DNA of 64,000 bases from Rhizobium lentis (GTDB lineage: Bacteria; Pseudomonadota; Alphaproteobacteria; Rhizobiales; Rhizobiaceae): contig NZ_JACHBD010000013.1 of NCBI RefSeq assembly GCF_014200175.1, forward strand, positions 62,001-126,000, written 5' to 3'. Both the position numbers and the translations under genes were made by a program. Positions 53,710-62,675 of the stretch are shown piece after piece; the stretch's first letter is position 1, and each line of letters starts with the position of its first letter. Below the pieces are notes generated by a model, which had not been told where the DNA came from, ran no database searches, and saw only the letters and a list, made by a program, of their open reading frames with translations.

Positions 53710-53952
53710 TTAGGCTGATTTGTACGCGTGGATCGCACGCACCCGCCTTACAGAAGCGACCCGATGCCCGGTCCAGGTTTTTCCTTGCCCCGTTGGCATG
53801 CCCATTCGATTAAGCGACGCGGCGATATGTTCATCGGAGCAGCGACCAGCCATGCTGCGCATCACCGCCAGGGCATCCTCAGTGGTGGCACAACCGTGTT
53901 CACCGGTCTGAGGCTTACGGACCTTGAGCTCCGAAGCTGACCGCCCTTCCAA
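53710..53952 (-). pseudogene. Recombinase/resolvase remnant
   Basis: The minus-strand frame ends ALAVMRSMAGRCSDEHIAAS, LNRMGMPTGQGKTWTGHRVA, SVRRVRAIHAYKSA. The pattern IAxxLNRxGxxTGxGKxWTxxRVxxxR is that of the recombinase domain in large serine recombinases. Only about 60 matching codons remain. Confidence 0.6.
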
Positions 53953-54155
53953 TGGATCGTCAACACCACGTCACGCACCGCATCGTCGTGCCGAATGGAA
54001 ACCCTCTGGCCGAAATACGGATGCCAGCGATAATAGACCTCGACTTCATCGCCGACATGGGCAGAATGAACGGGCTTTGGCGTTGGAAGAGGGAATTGGC
54101 TCTTCGCAGGAGCCGATACGGGAGCGGAGACCTTGGCTCCCGCCATGACGAACAT
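53862..54155 (-). pseudogene. Remnant of a recombinase-linked small protein
   Basis: The frame contains HSAHVGDEVEVYYRWHPYFG QRVSIRHDDAVRDVVLTIHW, a stretch that resembles small plasmid proteins found beside integrases and recombinases (HVGDEVEVHYRWHPYFG). It overlaps the recombinase remnant in another frame and has no clear start of its own, so it is treated as decayed. Confidence 0.45.
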
Positions 54156-54302
54156 CGAGACAGCAAAGATGAATGGTCTTGATCCGCAGGCCTATCTGGC
54201 TGACGTGCTCGATCGTATCCACGATCACAAGATCAGTCGGTTAGGCGAATTGCTTCCGTGGAACTGGTCGGCGATCACCACAATCGACGCAAAGGCAGCC
54301 TG

Positions 54303-54599
54303 ATGGCGACAGTCACCCACGTCCGTACGATCAAATTTGTTGCCGAAATTCTCGAAGAGGACCCGGAGCTTCTTCAGGCAATCGTCTCCAACGATGATAA
54401 TCTGAGCTATGGCAGCATTATCTCCGTGTGCACTGGCGACGACGAATCCGTGACCGCACTGACAGACGACGGCATGGACGAATTGGAGCAGATGCTCAAA
54501 GACGCCCGCCGGTCATCCCAAGAATGGAACGACTTCCTCGACAGCTTTGTTGACGACGAGCCGCTCGTCGCTCGCATCAAAGCAAAATCTCCGCGGTAG
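54303..54599 (+). CDS. Small acidic hypothetical protein
   Basis: A 98-residue protein from ATG 54303 with AAAGG upstream. The sequence (TIKFVAEILEEDPELLQAIV, VCTGDDESVTALTDDGMDEL) is acidic and protein-like, with clear start and stop; I do not recognise a family. Such small acidic proteins are common on rhizobial plasmids. Confidence 0.55.
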   Translation: MATVTHVRTIKFVAEILEEDPELLQAIVSNDDNLSYGSIISVCTGDDESVTALTDDGMDELEQMLKDARRSSQEWNDFLDSFVDDEPLVARIKAKSPR

Positions 54600-54611
54600 C
54601 AATCGGGCCGG

Positions 54612-54944
54612 TTACGATCGAGGCGACGACCCTGGGTTCCCACTCGCCACCATCTCATGCACTGTCTCGACCAAGAGATGGACGGCCGCGTTAGCGGTTT
54701 CCGCCTCGCCTAAATAAGACAGCGTAAATGCCAAGGTATGCGCCTGAGGACGCCGCCGAACCTCCCGCGCGGTTTCCTGGCAGAAACGACGATACAGCCG
54801 CTCCCCCGTAGCAGCGCCTGCACCGGCTGCCTGGCCGGCTGGGCGATGTGGGTTAGCTCGATGAAGCTTGTATACGGAGGGGACATTTGATTGATGAAAG
54901 GCTAATCGCGCGCGAGACGGCTTCTTACTTTTGCTTCCCCACAA
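54612..54944 (-). CDS. Hypothetical protein, downstream partner of the winged-helix gene
   Basis: A 110-codon frame whose start overlaps the end of the gene at 54925 by 20 bases. The middle and end (RLYRRFCQETAREVRRRPQA, HTLAFTLSYLGEAETANAAV HLLVETVHEMV) look like a real helical protein; the first 45 residues are low-complexity. There is no known family. It may be coupled to the winged-helix gene or be a remnant. Confidence 0.4.
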   Translation of the reverse strand: MWGSKSKKPSRARLAFHQSNVPSVYKLHRANPHRPAGQAAGAGAATGERLYRRFCQETAREVRRRPQAHTLAFTLSYLGEAETANAAVHLLVETVHEMVASGNPGSSPRS

Positions 54945-55515
54945 TAGAACTCGCTAAAATTGCCTGGGCTTTTAGATCGGCTCTCTTTTGAGAGGAACCC
55001 ACAGGTGCTCCAGAAGACGCTGGCGATTTATTAGTAGATGAAGACCGTGCCGTTGCCATTCCTTCCTCAGGAAGCGTAGCTACTTGAGCGGCACTGTCAA
55101 TCGCTCTACGGCAGTCATCAAGGAAGTTAGCTATATATTCATTGACATAGACAACCAACGGCTCTTTTGGAACAACAATCAGACGCCGTTTGTCCGTTTT
55201 GTCCCGAGTGATGTCGATGAACCCACGCAGATGCGCTGCCTCGACATACTTTTGGCAAACAGTCTGGTTTTTAAAAGGTAGATAGCGACACGCCTGCATT
55301 TTCGTCATGGGTCTGTTATTAGCATGCATATGATATACTTTAAGCAGCAACCCAAGAATGTTCCTCAGGAAAAGTTTTTCTTCGGAATTTTCGCTAAAGA
55401 GATCTGACAAAAACGAGTCAATTTCCTCAAGCTTATGCTTTACGCCGACGTCGATCTGTTCTGGCGTATATATTACTCTTCGTGTTGTTTTCGCCACGGC
55501 CACGCCTCTGCGCAA
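54925..55515 (-). CDS. Winged-helix (MarR-like) hypothetical regulator
   Basis: A 196-residue protein with lower GC than its surroundings. Residues 55-125 look like a winged helix: NILGLLLKVYHMHANNRPMT KMQACRYLPFKNQTVCQKYV EAAHLRGFIDITRDKTDKRR LIVVPKEPL, i.e. recognition helix followed by a basic wing. The last 50 residues are Ala/Ser-rich. It is divergent from the DUF6875 operon at 55854, with a palindrome between them, so it may control that operon. The start at 55515 or a GTG slightly downstream cannot be decided. Confidence 0.6.
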   Translation of the reverse strand: MRRGVAVAKTTRRVIYTPEQIDVGVKHKLEEIDSFLSDLFSENSEEKLFLRNILGLLLKVYHMHANNRPMTKMQACRYLPFKNQTVCQKYVEAAHLRGFIDITRDKTDKRRLIVVPKEPLVVYVNEYIANFLDDCRRAIDSAAQVATLPEEGMATARSSSTNKSPASSGAPVGSSQKRADLKAQAILASSIVGKQK

Positions 55516-55683
55516 TGGGTCGTTCTGTTTTCACCCAAAGCCTGTTACCGGATCCCCTCGCGGCGACATTTATCATATGTATGTCTTTATAACTACGACG
55601 AATGTAGAGTTTTTGGCGGTCGTGCGACTGACCTTCAGGGTGCACGAGCCCCCGCTCTTGTTTTCACATCCATTTAAAAAAAC

Positions 55684-55701
55684 AGTTACACAAGTGTAAC
55701 T
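55684..55701. promoter_or_regulatory. Palindrome between divergent regulator and DUF6875 operon
   Basis: AGTTACAC-AA-GTGTAACT has perfect 8-bp arms and lies between the winged-helix gene (start 55515) and the operon at 55854. It is a good candidate for the regulator's binding site. Confidence 0.55.
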
Positions 55702-55731
55702 ACCAGTGCTATTAAAAAATTCGGGAGCTTC

Positions 55732-55822
55732 GCTTCCGATGGAAGGTCGGTCTCTTAGTTGGCCCCCGATCCAGCTCGCCCGCCGCCCGAGCTGGCATGA
55801 AAGAGCCCGACCTTCCGTTTTG
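55732..55822 (+). promoter_or_regulatory. Structured leader, possible transcription attenuator
   Basis: GGAAGGTCGGTCTCTT (55741-55756) pairs with AAGAGCCCGACCTTCC (55801-55816) over 15 of 16 positions and encloses an inner stem CCAGCTCG/CGAGCTGG (55771-55778/55788-55795); the outer stem is followed by GTTTTG, so it could terminate. Just upstream CTTCC-GAT-GGAAG (55732-55744) forms a small hairpin that uses the same GGAAG, so the two folds exclude each other. It lies 31-38 bases before the DUF6875 start codon. Confidence 0.5.
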
Positions 55823-55853
55823 AACGTGTGGCTTTTCGAACGAGGGATCCGAA

Positions 55854-56549
55854 ATGACCAAAGAGATCTGGACAGATTACAGCCTACCGTTCGGGACGAT
55901 CGGTCCATTGATGACAGTGGGCGAAATTCTGGAAAAGAACATTGATGCCGGATACAATGCCTACGATGAGTATACAAACGCAGCTCTTCAGAAATTTGCT
56001 CGGTATGCCTCGGACTTCCTCTCCAATCCACATCCTCGCTTGGGTCGGGACGGGAGCGTTTGCCCTTTCGTTCCCGAAGCTCTGACGAAGGGACTCTTAC
56101 GGATTGCCGCGTCGCAAGTTGTTGCAGTTGACGAAATCGAAAATGAGATGGCGCGTATGCTCGCCGTCTTCAGCCAGATGAAACCCGTTATGTCCTTCAA
56201 CGATCGAACGGGCGACTGGATCTATAAGGCGATTATTATTGCCCTTCCTGGAATTCAGGATGAAGGAGAGATCAACATGATACGTCAACTGCAGAAACGG
56301 CTGAAGCCCGACTTCATTCAGGAAGGTTTCATGATCGGTGAATTTTATCCAGGTTGCCCTGAACCTGGGTTGCACAATAGGATGTTTCGACCGCTCGACA
56401 CGCCGGTTCCAGCCTTGGCTATTCGGCATATCACCAAATATGATGCTCCTTTCATGCTTGGCAGCGATAAGTGCCTGGAGGCTTACTTCAGTATTTTTGG
56501 TGACGAGGGTCGCCGCCGCATTAGGCAACTTTTGGAGCGAACCGGCTGA
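55854..56549 (+). CDS. DUF6875-like protein
   Basis: A 231-residue soluble protein starting behind GAGGGAT. Segments FLSNPHPRLGRDGSVCPFVP EAL, GFMIGEFYPGCPEPGLHNRM FRPLDTPVPALAIRHITKYD APFML fit DUF6875 proteins, whose function is unknown but which are often found near tRNA-editing or amino-acid biosynthetic genes. It is followed 83 bases later by a YbaK-type deacylase gene in the same direction, probably in one operon. Confidence 0.7.
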   Translation: MTKEIWTDYSLPFGTIGPLMTVGEILEKNIDAGYNAYDEYTNAALQKFARYASDFLSNPHPRLGRDGSVCPFVPEALTKGLLRIAASQVVAVDEIENEMARMLAVFSQMKPVMSFNDRTGDWIYKAIIIALPGIQDEGEINMIRQLQKRLKPDFIQEGFMIGEFYPGCPEPGLHNRMFRPLDTPVPALAIRHITKYDAPFMLGSDKCLEAYFSIFGDEGRRRIRQLLERTG

Positions 56550-56632
56550 AACCTACTCGCAACCGCGGTGTACTCGCAGTCGCATACAGCCATGCTCGAT
56601 CATCCTACCATATGAAACGGAAGGAAACGACT

Positions 56633-57154
56633 ATGTTGGATGTTCATCCGAACGTACTCGCTGAACTGCACCAGATCGGAGCGTCGACGGTACGATTGTG
56701 GCGATATAGTGATTTCGCCACCCCTATTACATCCCCTTCAGATTTAGCCTCTGCTATCGGGCTTCCCGTCGGACGCGTTGCAAAGACAATGATTGTTGCG
56801 GAGCAGCAAGCAGACGATGTGATGCGCCGATTGGATCCTGGACGCCACCTTTGTGCCGTTTTGCTGCCATCACCTGCAAAGATCGACATGAAAGCGGTTG
56901 CTGGCACGTATGGATGGAAACGAGCCGAACTGGCTCAGAAAGAACAGGTACTGGATCTCTTCGGCTACCCGTCAGGAAGCGTATCACCATTCGGTCTCCA
57001 GAAGATCGCCGTACTGATTGACACCGCCCTTTTTGCTTATCCTACCGTAGTCACCGGTGCGGGCAAGTTTGGAGTCGAGCTTGAGATCGACACAAGCATG
57101 CTTTGGAAGATCGGGCAGCCGTTGCAGACTCGTGCACGAGCCACCCAAACCTAA
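56633..57154 (+). CDS. YbaK/ProX-type aminoacyl-tRNA deacylase
   Basis: A 173-residue protein from ATG 56633, chosen because GGAAGGAAA precedes it (an in-frame ATG at 56612 is weaker). It shows the YbaK fold motifs: SAIGLPVGRVAKTMIVAEQQ, LCAVLLPSPAKIDMKAVAGT, YPSGSVSPFGLQ (the GGxxPxG-like loop) and VTGAGKFGVELEID. The Lys in VAKTMIV is the conserved catalytic-site residue. Such enzymes remove wrong amino acids (Cys, Ala, Ser or non-protein ones) from tRNA. With DUF6875 it may protect the cell from an amino-acid analogue. Confidence 0.85.
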   Translation: MLDVHPNVLAELHQIGASTVRLWRYSDFATPITSPSDLASAIGLPVGRVAKTMIVAEQQADDVMRRLDPGRHLCAVLLPSPAKIDMKAVAGTYGWKRAELAQKEQVLDLFGYPSGSVSPFGLQKIAVLIDTALFAYPTVVTGAGKFGVELEIDTSMLWKIGQPLQTRARATQT

Positions 57155-59256
57155 CGACTCCGTCACCTATCAAAGAGAGGCCGTGACCAAGGTTAGGTTA
57201 TTTTTCGGAAGAGGAAATGCGGGTCGACATAACGGCGTCTTGATAGATAATGAGGGTTCCAATACGTATGCCGCGTAACCGGCTCACAGTCCACACTATA
57301 ACGAAATTTGTCCGGAGCCGCCCGCTCTAAGGCCGAAACTCAATCAGTCGAGCGCAAGCTTCAAACGTAACGGCACGTGGGCCGTCCTGAGGATAGCTGA
57401 ACACGCGAAAAAACCTTCGAGCATCTACTCGCCGGCGCATGGAATTTCTAAGTACGGATCGTACGAGTTCGCGCTGACTGGTTGTTTCAACGTGAATATC
57501 TAGTGGACTATGTCTGCGCATCGGCTCCCCATGAGTGGTAGAACCATGCGCCATGCCGGACTCGGCGCTAGCGCATGCATTTCCAACCTGAGTTCGTTCC
57601 ATTAAACGCGCTCTCGATCAGATGCTGCGCTCGGTATCGTCGCTGATCAAAGCGGACAACCTTTTTTCGGTTGCGCCGACTAGGAATGATCGGTGTGCAT
57701 TTCTTCGTTTGCAGCGAGCAGCGCAATTTGCCCAGCGTAATACTTTTTGGCTCCCAACAGATAACGCATTGGGCCAGCGCGGGCGATCAAGCCTGGCGTA
57801 CGCATTAACTGTCTGACGTCTCCTGCTGTGAAATTGCGGGCGGGAATCACATGGTGAGCGCATAGATTTTGGTGGTCCGGCCACCGCGACAACGGCCAAT
57901 GGCTTGTTCTTGCGCCCCCTTTCCACCAAATGCCGCCGCGGGTCGTGCACAATTGGCGCAGTCCGCCGTACTCTTCGTCACTGCGCCAGTCTGCACGAGC
58001 GACTTCAGCCAGGAGCCTCGTCGCGACCATCAACGGGTTGAGCGATTATAGACCTCGTCGGTGGGTCATAAGCGGCCAGGCAATCACACCAGCTGCAACC
58101 GACCTTCTGAACGTGGATGATGCCGGAATCACGCGACGGTCATCCACCCCGCGTGCACCTGGCTGGTTTTTCGGCAAGTGCGACTCCATTGTTAACCGCT
58201 CTTCCTTCGACAGCTTAGACAATTCTAGTCGTTTCTCCTGATCAATGCCCGGCAGTGAGTCAGGTAAGAAAACTTCATCAATAGCTGATTGGATTTTGAC
58301 CGAGGGACGCGACGCATGGCTTTTATGCCTTATGTAGCTACGTCGGTTCCGTGTCATACTCGTCGGAACGAAAGCAGCTCTGGAATTCCTCGCATTGTTG
58401 GTAATTCGGAGGGGAGCACAGAATGAAACCTGCAGATTGACAGATTTGGTGGTAGAGGTTTTTCTTCCACTCATATTGTGGGTGTTCTCAGCAGCGAGCT
58501 GGGGGAAATGATTGGCGACCAATCTGGTTCGTTCGCCCGGGTCGTGAGGCCGAACTCCTTCTATAGGTCATCATCTCGCAAGCGCGAAGCGCAATAACTT
58601 TGGCAAATAGGCTGCTGATGAGCTCGTGCGGCCGGGCGTAATTCAGCAACAGACCATGCAACAGTCCTTGTCGACGCCAACCTCTGCATCCCGCACGTTT
58701 TCAACGGCAAATGACAAAGTAAGCGTGGTTAGATAGCGCATCTCGGAGTTCAATCTGCGAAATCCGGCACCTCCGTAGCCGTCGCCTCGCCGGCCTCAAC
58801 CTCCTCCAGTGCCCGCGAAAGTACGCAAGTGATCACATACTGATCGAAGCCAATTTCGCCCTTCAGAAGGGGGTAGTGAGACAGCCACCGCTTCAGAGCG
58901 TCGCTTTGCAACGCGAATTTTTCGGAAGCTCCACTCCTGCTCACCCCGATCGGGTGCTATGGAGCTCAGCAGGATGCCTTCGCCGCGGCGGAGCCCGGAG
59001 GTACCATTCGTGCGGTCGGCGCGGCAGAAGATTGGCTTCACTTCCAGGCAGCGGAGCAGTATCCTAATGGCGCCGATGCTCACTCGCCTCTATGTGCCTC
59101 TACGCACCATGGCGATGGTCCTAGAGGCGCAGGCGTTTCTGACCCGGAAGTGTCCGTGACAAAAAACGACGAGGTATCGAAAAGACGCGCGTTCTTGGCA
59201 ATCAGTGCGCAACCTCCCGGCGTTTTTTCGAGGGGCTGCCTCTAAGGAGGTATGTA
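57155..59256. other. Two kilobases with no recognised gene
   Basis: Several minus-strand frames look partly protein-like: 57327-57602 (SPLDIHVETTSQRELVRSVL, RRFFRVFSYPQDGPRAVTF), 57618-58033 (CAHHVIPARNFTAGDVRQLM, APMRYLLGAKKYY-like), 58046-58474 (SAIDEVFLPDSLPGIDQEKR) and 58750-58944 (ALKRWLSHYPLLKGEIGFDQ, YVITCVLSRALEEVEAGEA). None has a family I know, and the second and third may be parts of one frameshifted gene. I treat the stretch as decayed genes rather than call products. Confidence 0.4.
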
Positions 59257-59613
59257 ATGACACTCGCCACATCAACAGTGCTGCTGATCACACTTGGGGC
59301 GATCTCCGTCTGTACTATCGTTCCAACCGACGCCCATCAAGCGAAGAGCGGCTGGACCTATCCTCCGGCGTGCTGCAAGGCCCACGGTTTGAGTGGAGAT
59401 TGTCAGTCCATTCCGACTCAGAACATTCGTAGAGGGCCCCGCGGTTTTTCCGTCTTACTGCATGCGGGCGACCACCACCTCGCGACAAAACCACATCTTT
59501 TCTTCATTCCGTATGGGGACGAAATCCCTTCCGGAGATGGCCGGTATCATATCTGCCTTCACCCGACTGAAAACGACGTGAACTGCTTCTTCTCGCCGCC
59601 TGACAGTACCTAA
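59257..59613 (+). CDS. Conserved rhizobial exported protein of unknown function
   Basis: A 118-residue protein with a perfect ribosome site (AAGGAGGT, six bases before ATG 59257) and a signal peptide ending near TDA-HQAK. The mature part, GWTYPPACCKAHGLSGDCQS and GDHHLATKPHLFFIPYGDEI PSGDGRYHICLHPTENDVNC FF, belongs to a small secreted family I know from many rhizobial genomes, with four or five cysteines and several His. Function unknown. Confidence 0.8.
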   Translation: MTLATSTVLLITLGAISVCTIVPTDAHQAKSGWTYPPACCKAHGLSGDCQSIPTQNIRRGPRGFSVLLHAGDHHLATKPHLFFIPYGDEIPSGDGRYHICLHPTENDVNCFFSPPDST

Positions 59614-59854
59614 CTACCTTTGCCAACTTGGCCACCGCTAGCTTCTCCACTCGTATCACTGGCCCTGAATCAGTACGCATTCTCCATTTCAAATTGGTTC
59701 TGAATTAGTTAATGACTATGGGCCAAGTGCGTATCCCGACTTTAGCTTTGAAGCGGTTTTTGAAGCGCCAGGACTCTTTCCCAATTTCTACAATGATGAG
59801 TCAAGCAATCGAGCAGTGCTGTTGGCATCACCGAACGCCGGCGGGCCGTTCACC
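59614..59854. other. Short gap without a gene
   Basis: I see no supported gene here. Confidence 0.35.
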
Positions 59855-60090
59855 GAAGGCCATGTTCGCCGGTGACGGTGAGCGAGGTGCGCTCGTAAAG
59901 CCTGCGGATAAGGTGGAACAGGAGCGGGCCTCCGGCCTGCGCGAACGGCAGATAGCCGATCTCATGGAGGGTGATGAAGTCGAGGCGTGTGAGGTAGTCG
60001 ACTATCCGCCTTGCTTGTCGTCACGGTTGACCAGATCGATGACATTGAAGAAACGGCCGCGCATCAAGTCCATGAAGCGATCTATAGAGT
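59855..60090 (-). pseudogene. istB: IS21-family istB remnant
   Basis: On the minus strand one reads FFNVIDLVNRDD, then after a stop and shift IVDYLTRLDFITLHEIGYLP FAQAGGPLLFHLIRRLYERT SLTVTGEH. This is the middle of IstB (VxDELGYLPF...ALLFHLIxRLYERTS). It belongs to a different IS21-like element than the copy at 17773 (FAQAGG versus FSASGG). Confidence 0.8.
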
Positions 60091-60417
60091 CTGATCTGCC
60101 AGCCCCTACGCGGCGTCTCCTCATCTCCCTATCGTAACACCTTTCATCCTATAAAGCTAAGATCTGGAAATGCAGGGACATACAACCGCACTGGCTCCTG
60201 ATCCTTGCACCTTCAGAAGGGCCCGTGATTTCGCCCGGGTCGGCCTTACGCCACTTCGATCGACCGAAGGAAAGCAACGGTTCGGACGAACATCCAAAAT
60301 GGCATCGAACGCTTAGACGCCTTCTGAACATCGGGGCGAGCGCTGTTGTGCCCTGGGTCAGACGTGGCAAGAAGCGTTGACGTTTGAGCAACCCTTTGAA
60401 TGTGGAGATCCCGGGTT

Positions 60418-60465
60418 ATTCACCTGGTGGATCAATGCCATACAAACAATTAATTTTACGAAGCC
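60418..60465 (+). promoter_or_regulatory. nod box (NodD binding site)
   Basis: The 48-bp stretch keeps the nod box layout and spacing: ATTCACCTGGTGGAT, seven bases, then ATACAAACAATTAATTTTAC and GAAGCC (consensus ATCCAYNNTGTGGATG ... ATCCAAACAATCGATTTTAC CAATC). The highly conserved AAACAAT and ATTTTAC blocks are intact. It points to the right. No common nod gene follows; the first open frame behind it is 60565-61041 and the first recognisable gene is at 61500. Confidence 0.8.
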
Positions 60466-60564
60466 ATGGGATGTTATTAAACACCTCGACTATGAATTTG
60501 GGGATACCATGATGTTGCTCCACCGGAGAGCAGCCGAGGGCAAGGTCACGGACCTGGCCGACAA

Positions 60565-61041
60565 ATGGAGACGGATATGGCCAACGTGGAAATGCAGAAC
60601 GCACTCTCGTCTGCCAATCAAGTGCGGAGACATAGCTCTGGGTCCTTTCTTCCCCTACTGCAAGAGCCTCCTCGCATTACACCGAATACCAGCCATAACC
60701 CGTTCGGGTCGCCACAAAAGCTGAACAACCACTATTCGAACTTCCCAATCCTTGGGTTCTCAAAAGTGAACGGAGCTGTGGGTATGCGAGATGGGGTGTT
60801 ACTCGCCGCGAAGTCATACAGGAAATACGAAGGATCCATATCATTTCAACGTGAGCATTACGTTCAGCTCATCGGCGTCAGCATCGTTTTCAGAACCAAC
60901 AGCTTTACGAAGAGAACCGCAAGGATGTTAAGTATGGGTGAGGTAGTGAGCCTGGCGCTTTCGATCACCCTTTCGAAATTAACTTCGTACTTTTTAGGGC
61001 CCGGGCGGGTAAAAATGGAAGGTTTTGGCAAAGGGAATTAG
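60565..61041 (+). CDS. Hypothetical protein behind the nod box
   Basis: A 158-codon frame about 100 bases behind the nod box, in the right direction for NodD control. The product is basic with a hydrophobic stretch near the end (MGEVVSLALSITLSKLTSYF). I recognise no family and there is no strong ribosome site, so it may be a remnant rather than a gene; the position is the main reason to list it. Confidence 0.3.
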   Translation: METDMANVEMQNALSSANQVRRHSSGSFLPLLQEPPRITPNTSHNPFGSPQKLNNHYSNFPILGFSKVNGAVGMRDGVLLAAKSYRKYEGSISFQREHYVQLIGVSIVFRTNSFTKRTARMLSMGEVVSLALSITLSKLTSYFLGPGRVKMEGFGKGN

Positions 61042-61499
61042 AACGGAAAAATTTATACTGGCAATGTTTCCGAACGAAGCTCTTTGCCATTCCATATGCG
61101 TTATCGGTACGGCAACGCAGATAAATCCATTGATGAAACTGTAGACTGCATTTTTGGAGCAGCCACCTGATTGCGGACGCGAGAGCCGTCGCCAGCAATC
61201 GCATGCTCGTAACGGTAGATGAAGCGGGTGGCGTCCTAGTCTAGGGGGTGAAAGCTGAGCAGGTTCAATAAACTCGAAGCCCCCAACAATTATCGGCTCT
61301 GGAGGTGCGGCCTCCAATTCCTGCCAGACCCTCAAACCAACCTAGCGCAACGGGCTTCGGATAGATTTTCCGGCGCCGCCGTAACCATAAGATAATTCAG
61401 TGCAAACTTAAGAACGGCGAATATTCCTGGCGAAAGATATCGGGGCCACCCTCCGGTCCTGGCCACCGAAAACTCGCCGCCAAACTTGGAGACATTCAG
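61042..61499. other. Gap before the monooxygenase gene
   Basis: No gene is supported here; small frames lack signals. It should contain the promoter of the gene at 61500 unless that gene is read from the nod box. Confidence 0.35.
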
Positions 61500-62525
61500 A
61501 TGACAAACTCTCTTCCCGCAAAGCTGATGGTTGGCATTTTCGACCATTTGGACGAAGACGGCAGAGAGATTGCGCGCCAATATGAAGATCGCATGAAGTT
61601 GGCAGAGGTTTGCGATCGCCTTGGCTTTTATGGATATCACGTCGCAGAGCACCACTGTACCCCCCATGGTAGGGGACCTTCGCCGAATCTATTTCTAGCA
61701 GGCGTAGCTCAGCGCACGCAGCATCTTCGTCTCGGTCCGTTGGTTATGCTATTGAACCTTTATCATCCGATACGTGCGTTCGAAGAAATTTGCATGCTGG
61801 ATCATCTGAGTGGTGGCAGGCTCGAGTTGGGCATGGGACGCGGCTCCTTACCAATCGAATGGGGCTTTTTCGGTATTGATGAGGAGGTGGCGACATCGCG
61901 CTATCTCGAAGCCAGCGAGATCGTCATCCAAGCGATGAAGGGAGGAGCCCAAGCTCTTTCCTACAAAGGCGACCACTTTGAACTCGACAAAGTCCCGTTG
62001 ATGTTGAGGCCACACCAACGTCCTCAGCCTCCGACATGGATTACAACCAGTCGTCCTGAGGTTGCGCGGTGGGCGGCTGAGAACGATACAAATCTTGCCT
62101 GCGGCGGCCCAGCTTCTGCTGTTCGCCAGATCACTGATGCCTACCGAGCACACGAGAGACATACCGCCGGGGGCAGGAAACGGGCGCCATTCCTTGGGTT
62201 GGTCCGAATGGTGGTGGCCGGCAGCACGACGAAGCATGCCATTTCGCTCGCGGCCCCGGCTTATCAACGGTGGCTTCGGAGCTTTAAGTTTCTGTACGAG
62301 TTAAACGGGATACAGACTCCTCAGAACCTCCCGCCAGATTTTGATGCAGCAGTAGACTGTCAGTTGTGCGTAGTTGGTACTGCGGCGTCAGTTAGGCAAG
62401 ATCTTCTCGATCATGTCGAGGAAGCAGGTGCTAATTATCTTCTTTGCCAACTGGCGTTTGGCGATTTGCCATTGGAAGCTTCCTATTACACTGCAACGAG
62501 CGTTCACTCTGGAGTTATGGCTTAA
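61500..62525 (+). CDS. LLM-class flavin-dependent monooxygenase
   Basis: A 341-residue luciferase-like TIM-barrel oxidoreductase using reduced flavin. Motifs: MKLAEVCDRLGFYGYHVAEH H, THLRLGPLVMLLNLYHPIRA-like FEEICMLDHLSGGRLELGMG RGSLPIEWGFFG, RPHQRPQPPTWITTSRPEVA. EHH and GRLELGMGRG are family hallmarks. Substrate unknown. It lies between the nod box and nodD and points the same way as both, so it may be a symbiosis gene. Confidence 0.85.
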   Translation: MTNSLPAKLMVGIFDHLDEDGREIARQYEDRMKLAEVCDRLGFYGYHVAEHHCTPHGRGPSPNLFLAGVAQRTQHLRLGPLVMLLNLYHPIRAFEEICMLDHLSGGRLELGMGRGSLPIEWGFFGIDEEVATSRYLEASEIVIQAMKGGAQALSYKGDHFELDKVPLMLRPHQRPQPPTWITTSRPEVARWAAENDTNLACGGPASAVRQITDAYRAHERHTAGGRKRAPFLGLVRMVVAGSTTKHAISLAAPAYQRWLRSFKFLYELNGIQTPQNLPPDFDAAVDCQLCVVGTAASVRQDLLDHVEEAGANYLLCQLAFGDLPLEASYYTATSVHSGVMA

Positions 62526-62675
62526 TCTGGACTGGCCTCAGGTTGCTTTCCGAGCACAGAGATTAGGTCTCTGTGGCCGCGCCCTCAAATCGGTTGAGGA
62601 GCGCCAAGGCGAATTCAGCCATCGCCGTAGGAACAACCATTGTGGAAGGGCTGCATTATTGGATAGTTAAAAGAT
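62526..62675. other. Upstream region of nodD
   Basis: No gene and no further nod box are seen in this gap. Confidence 0.4.
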
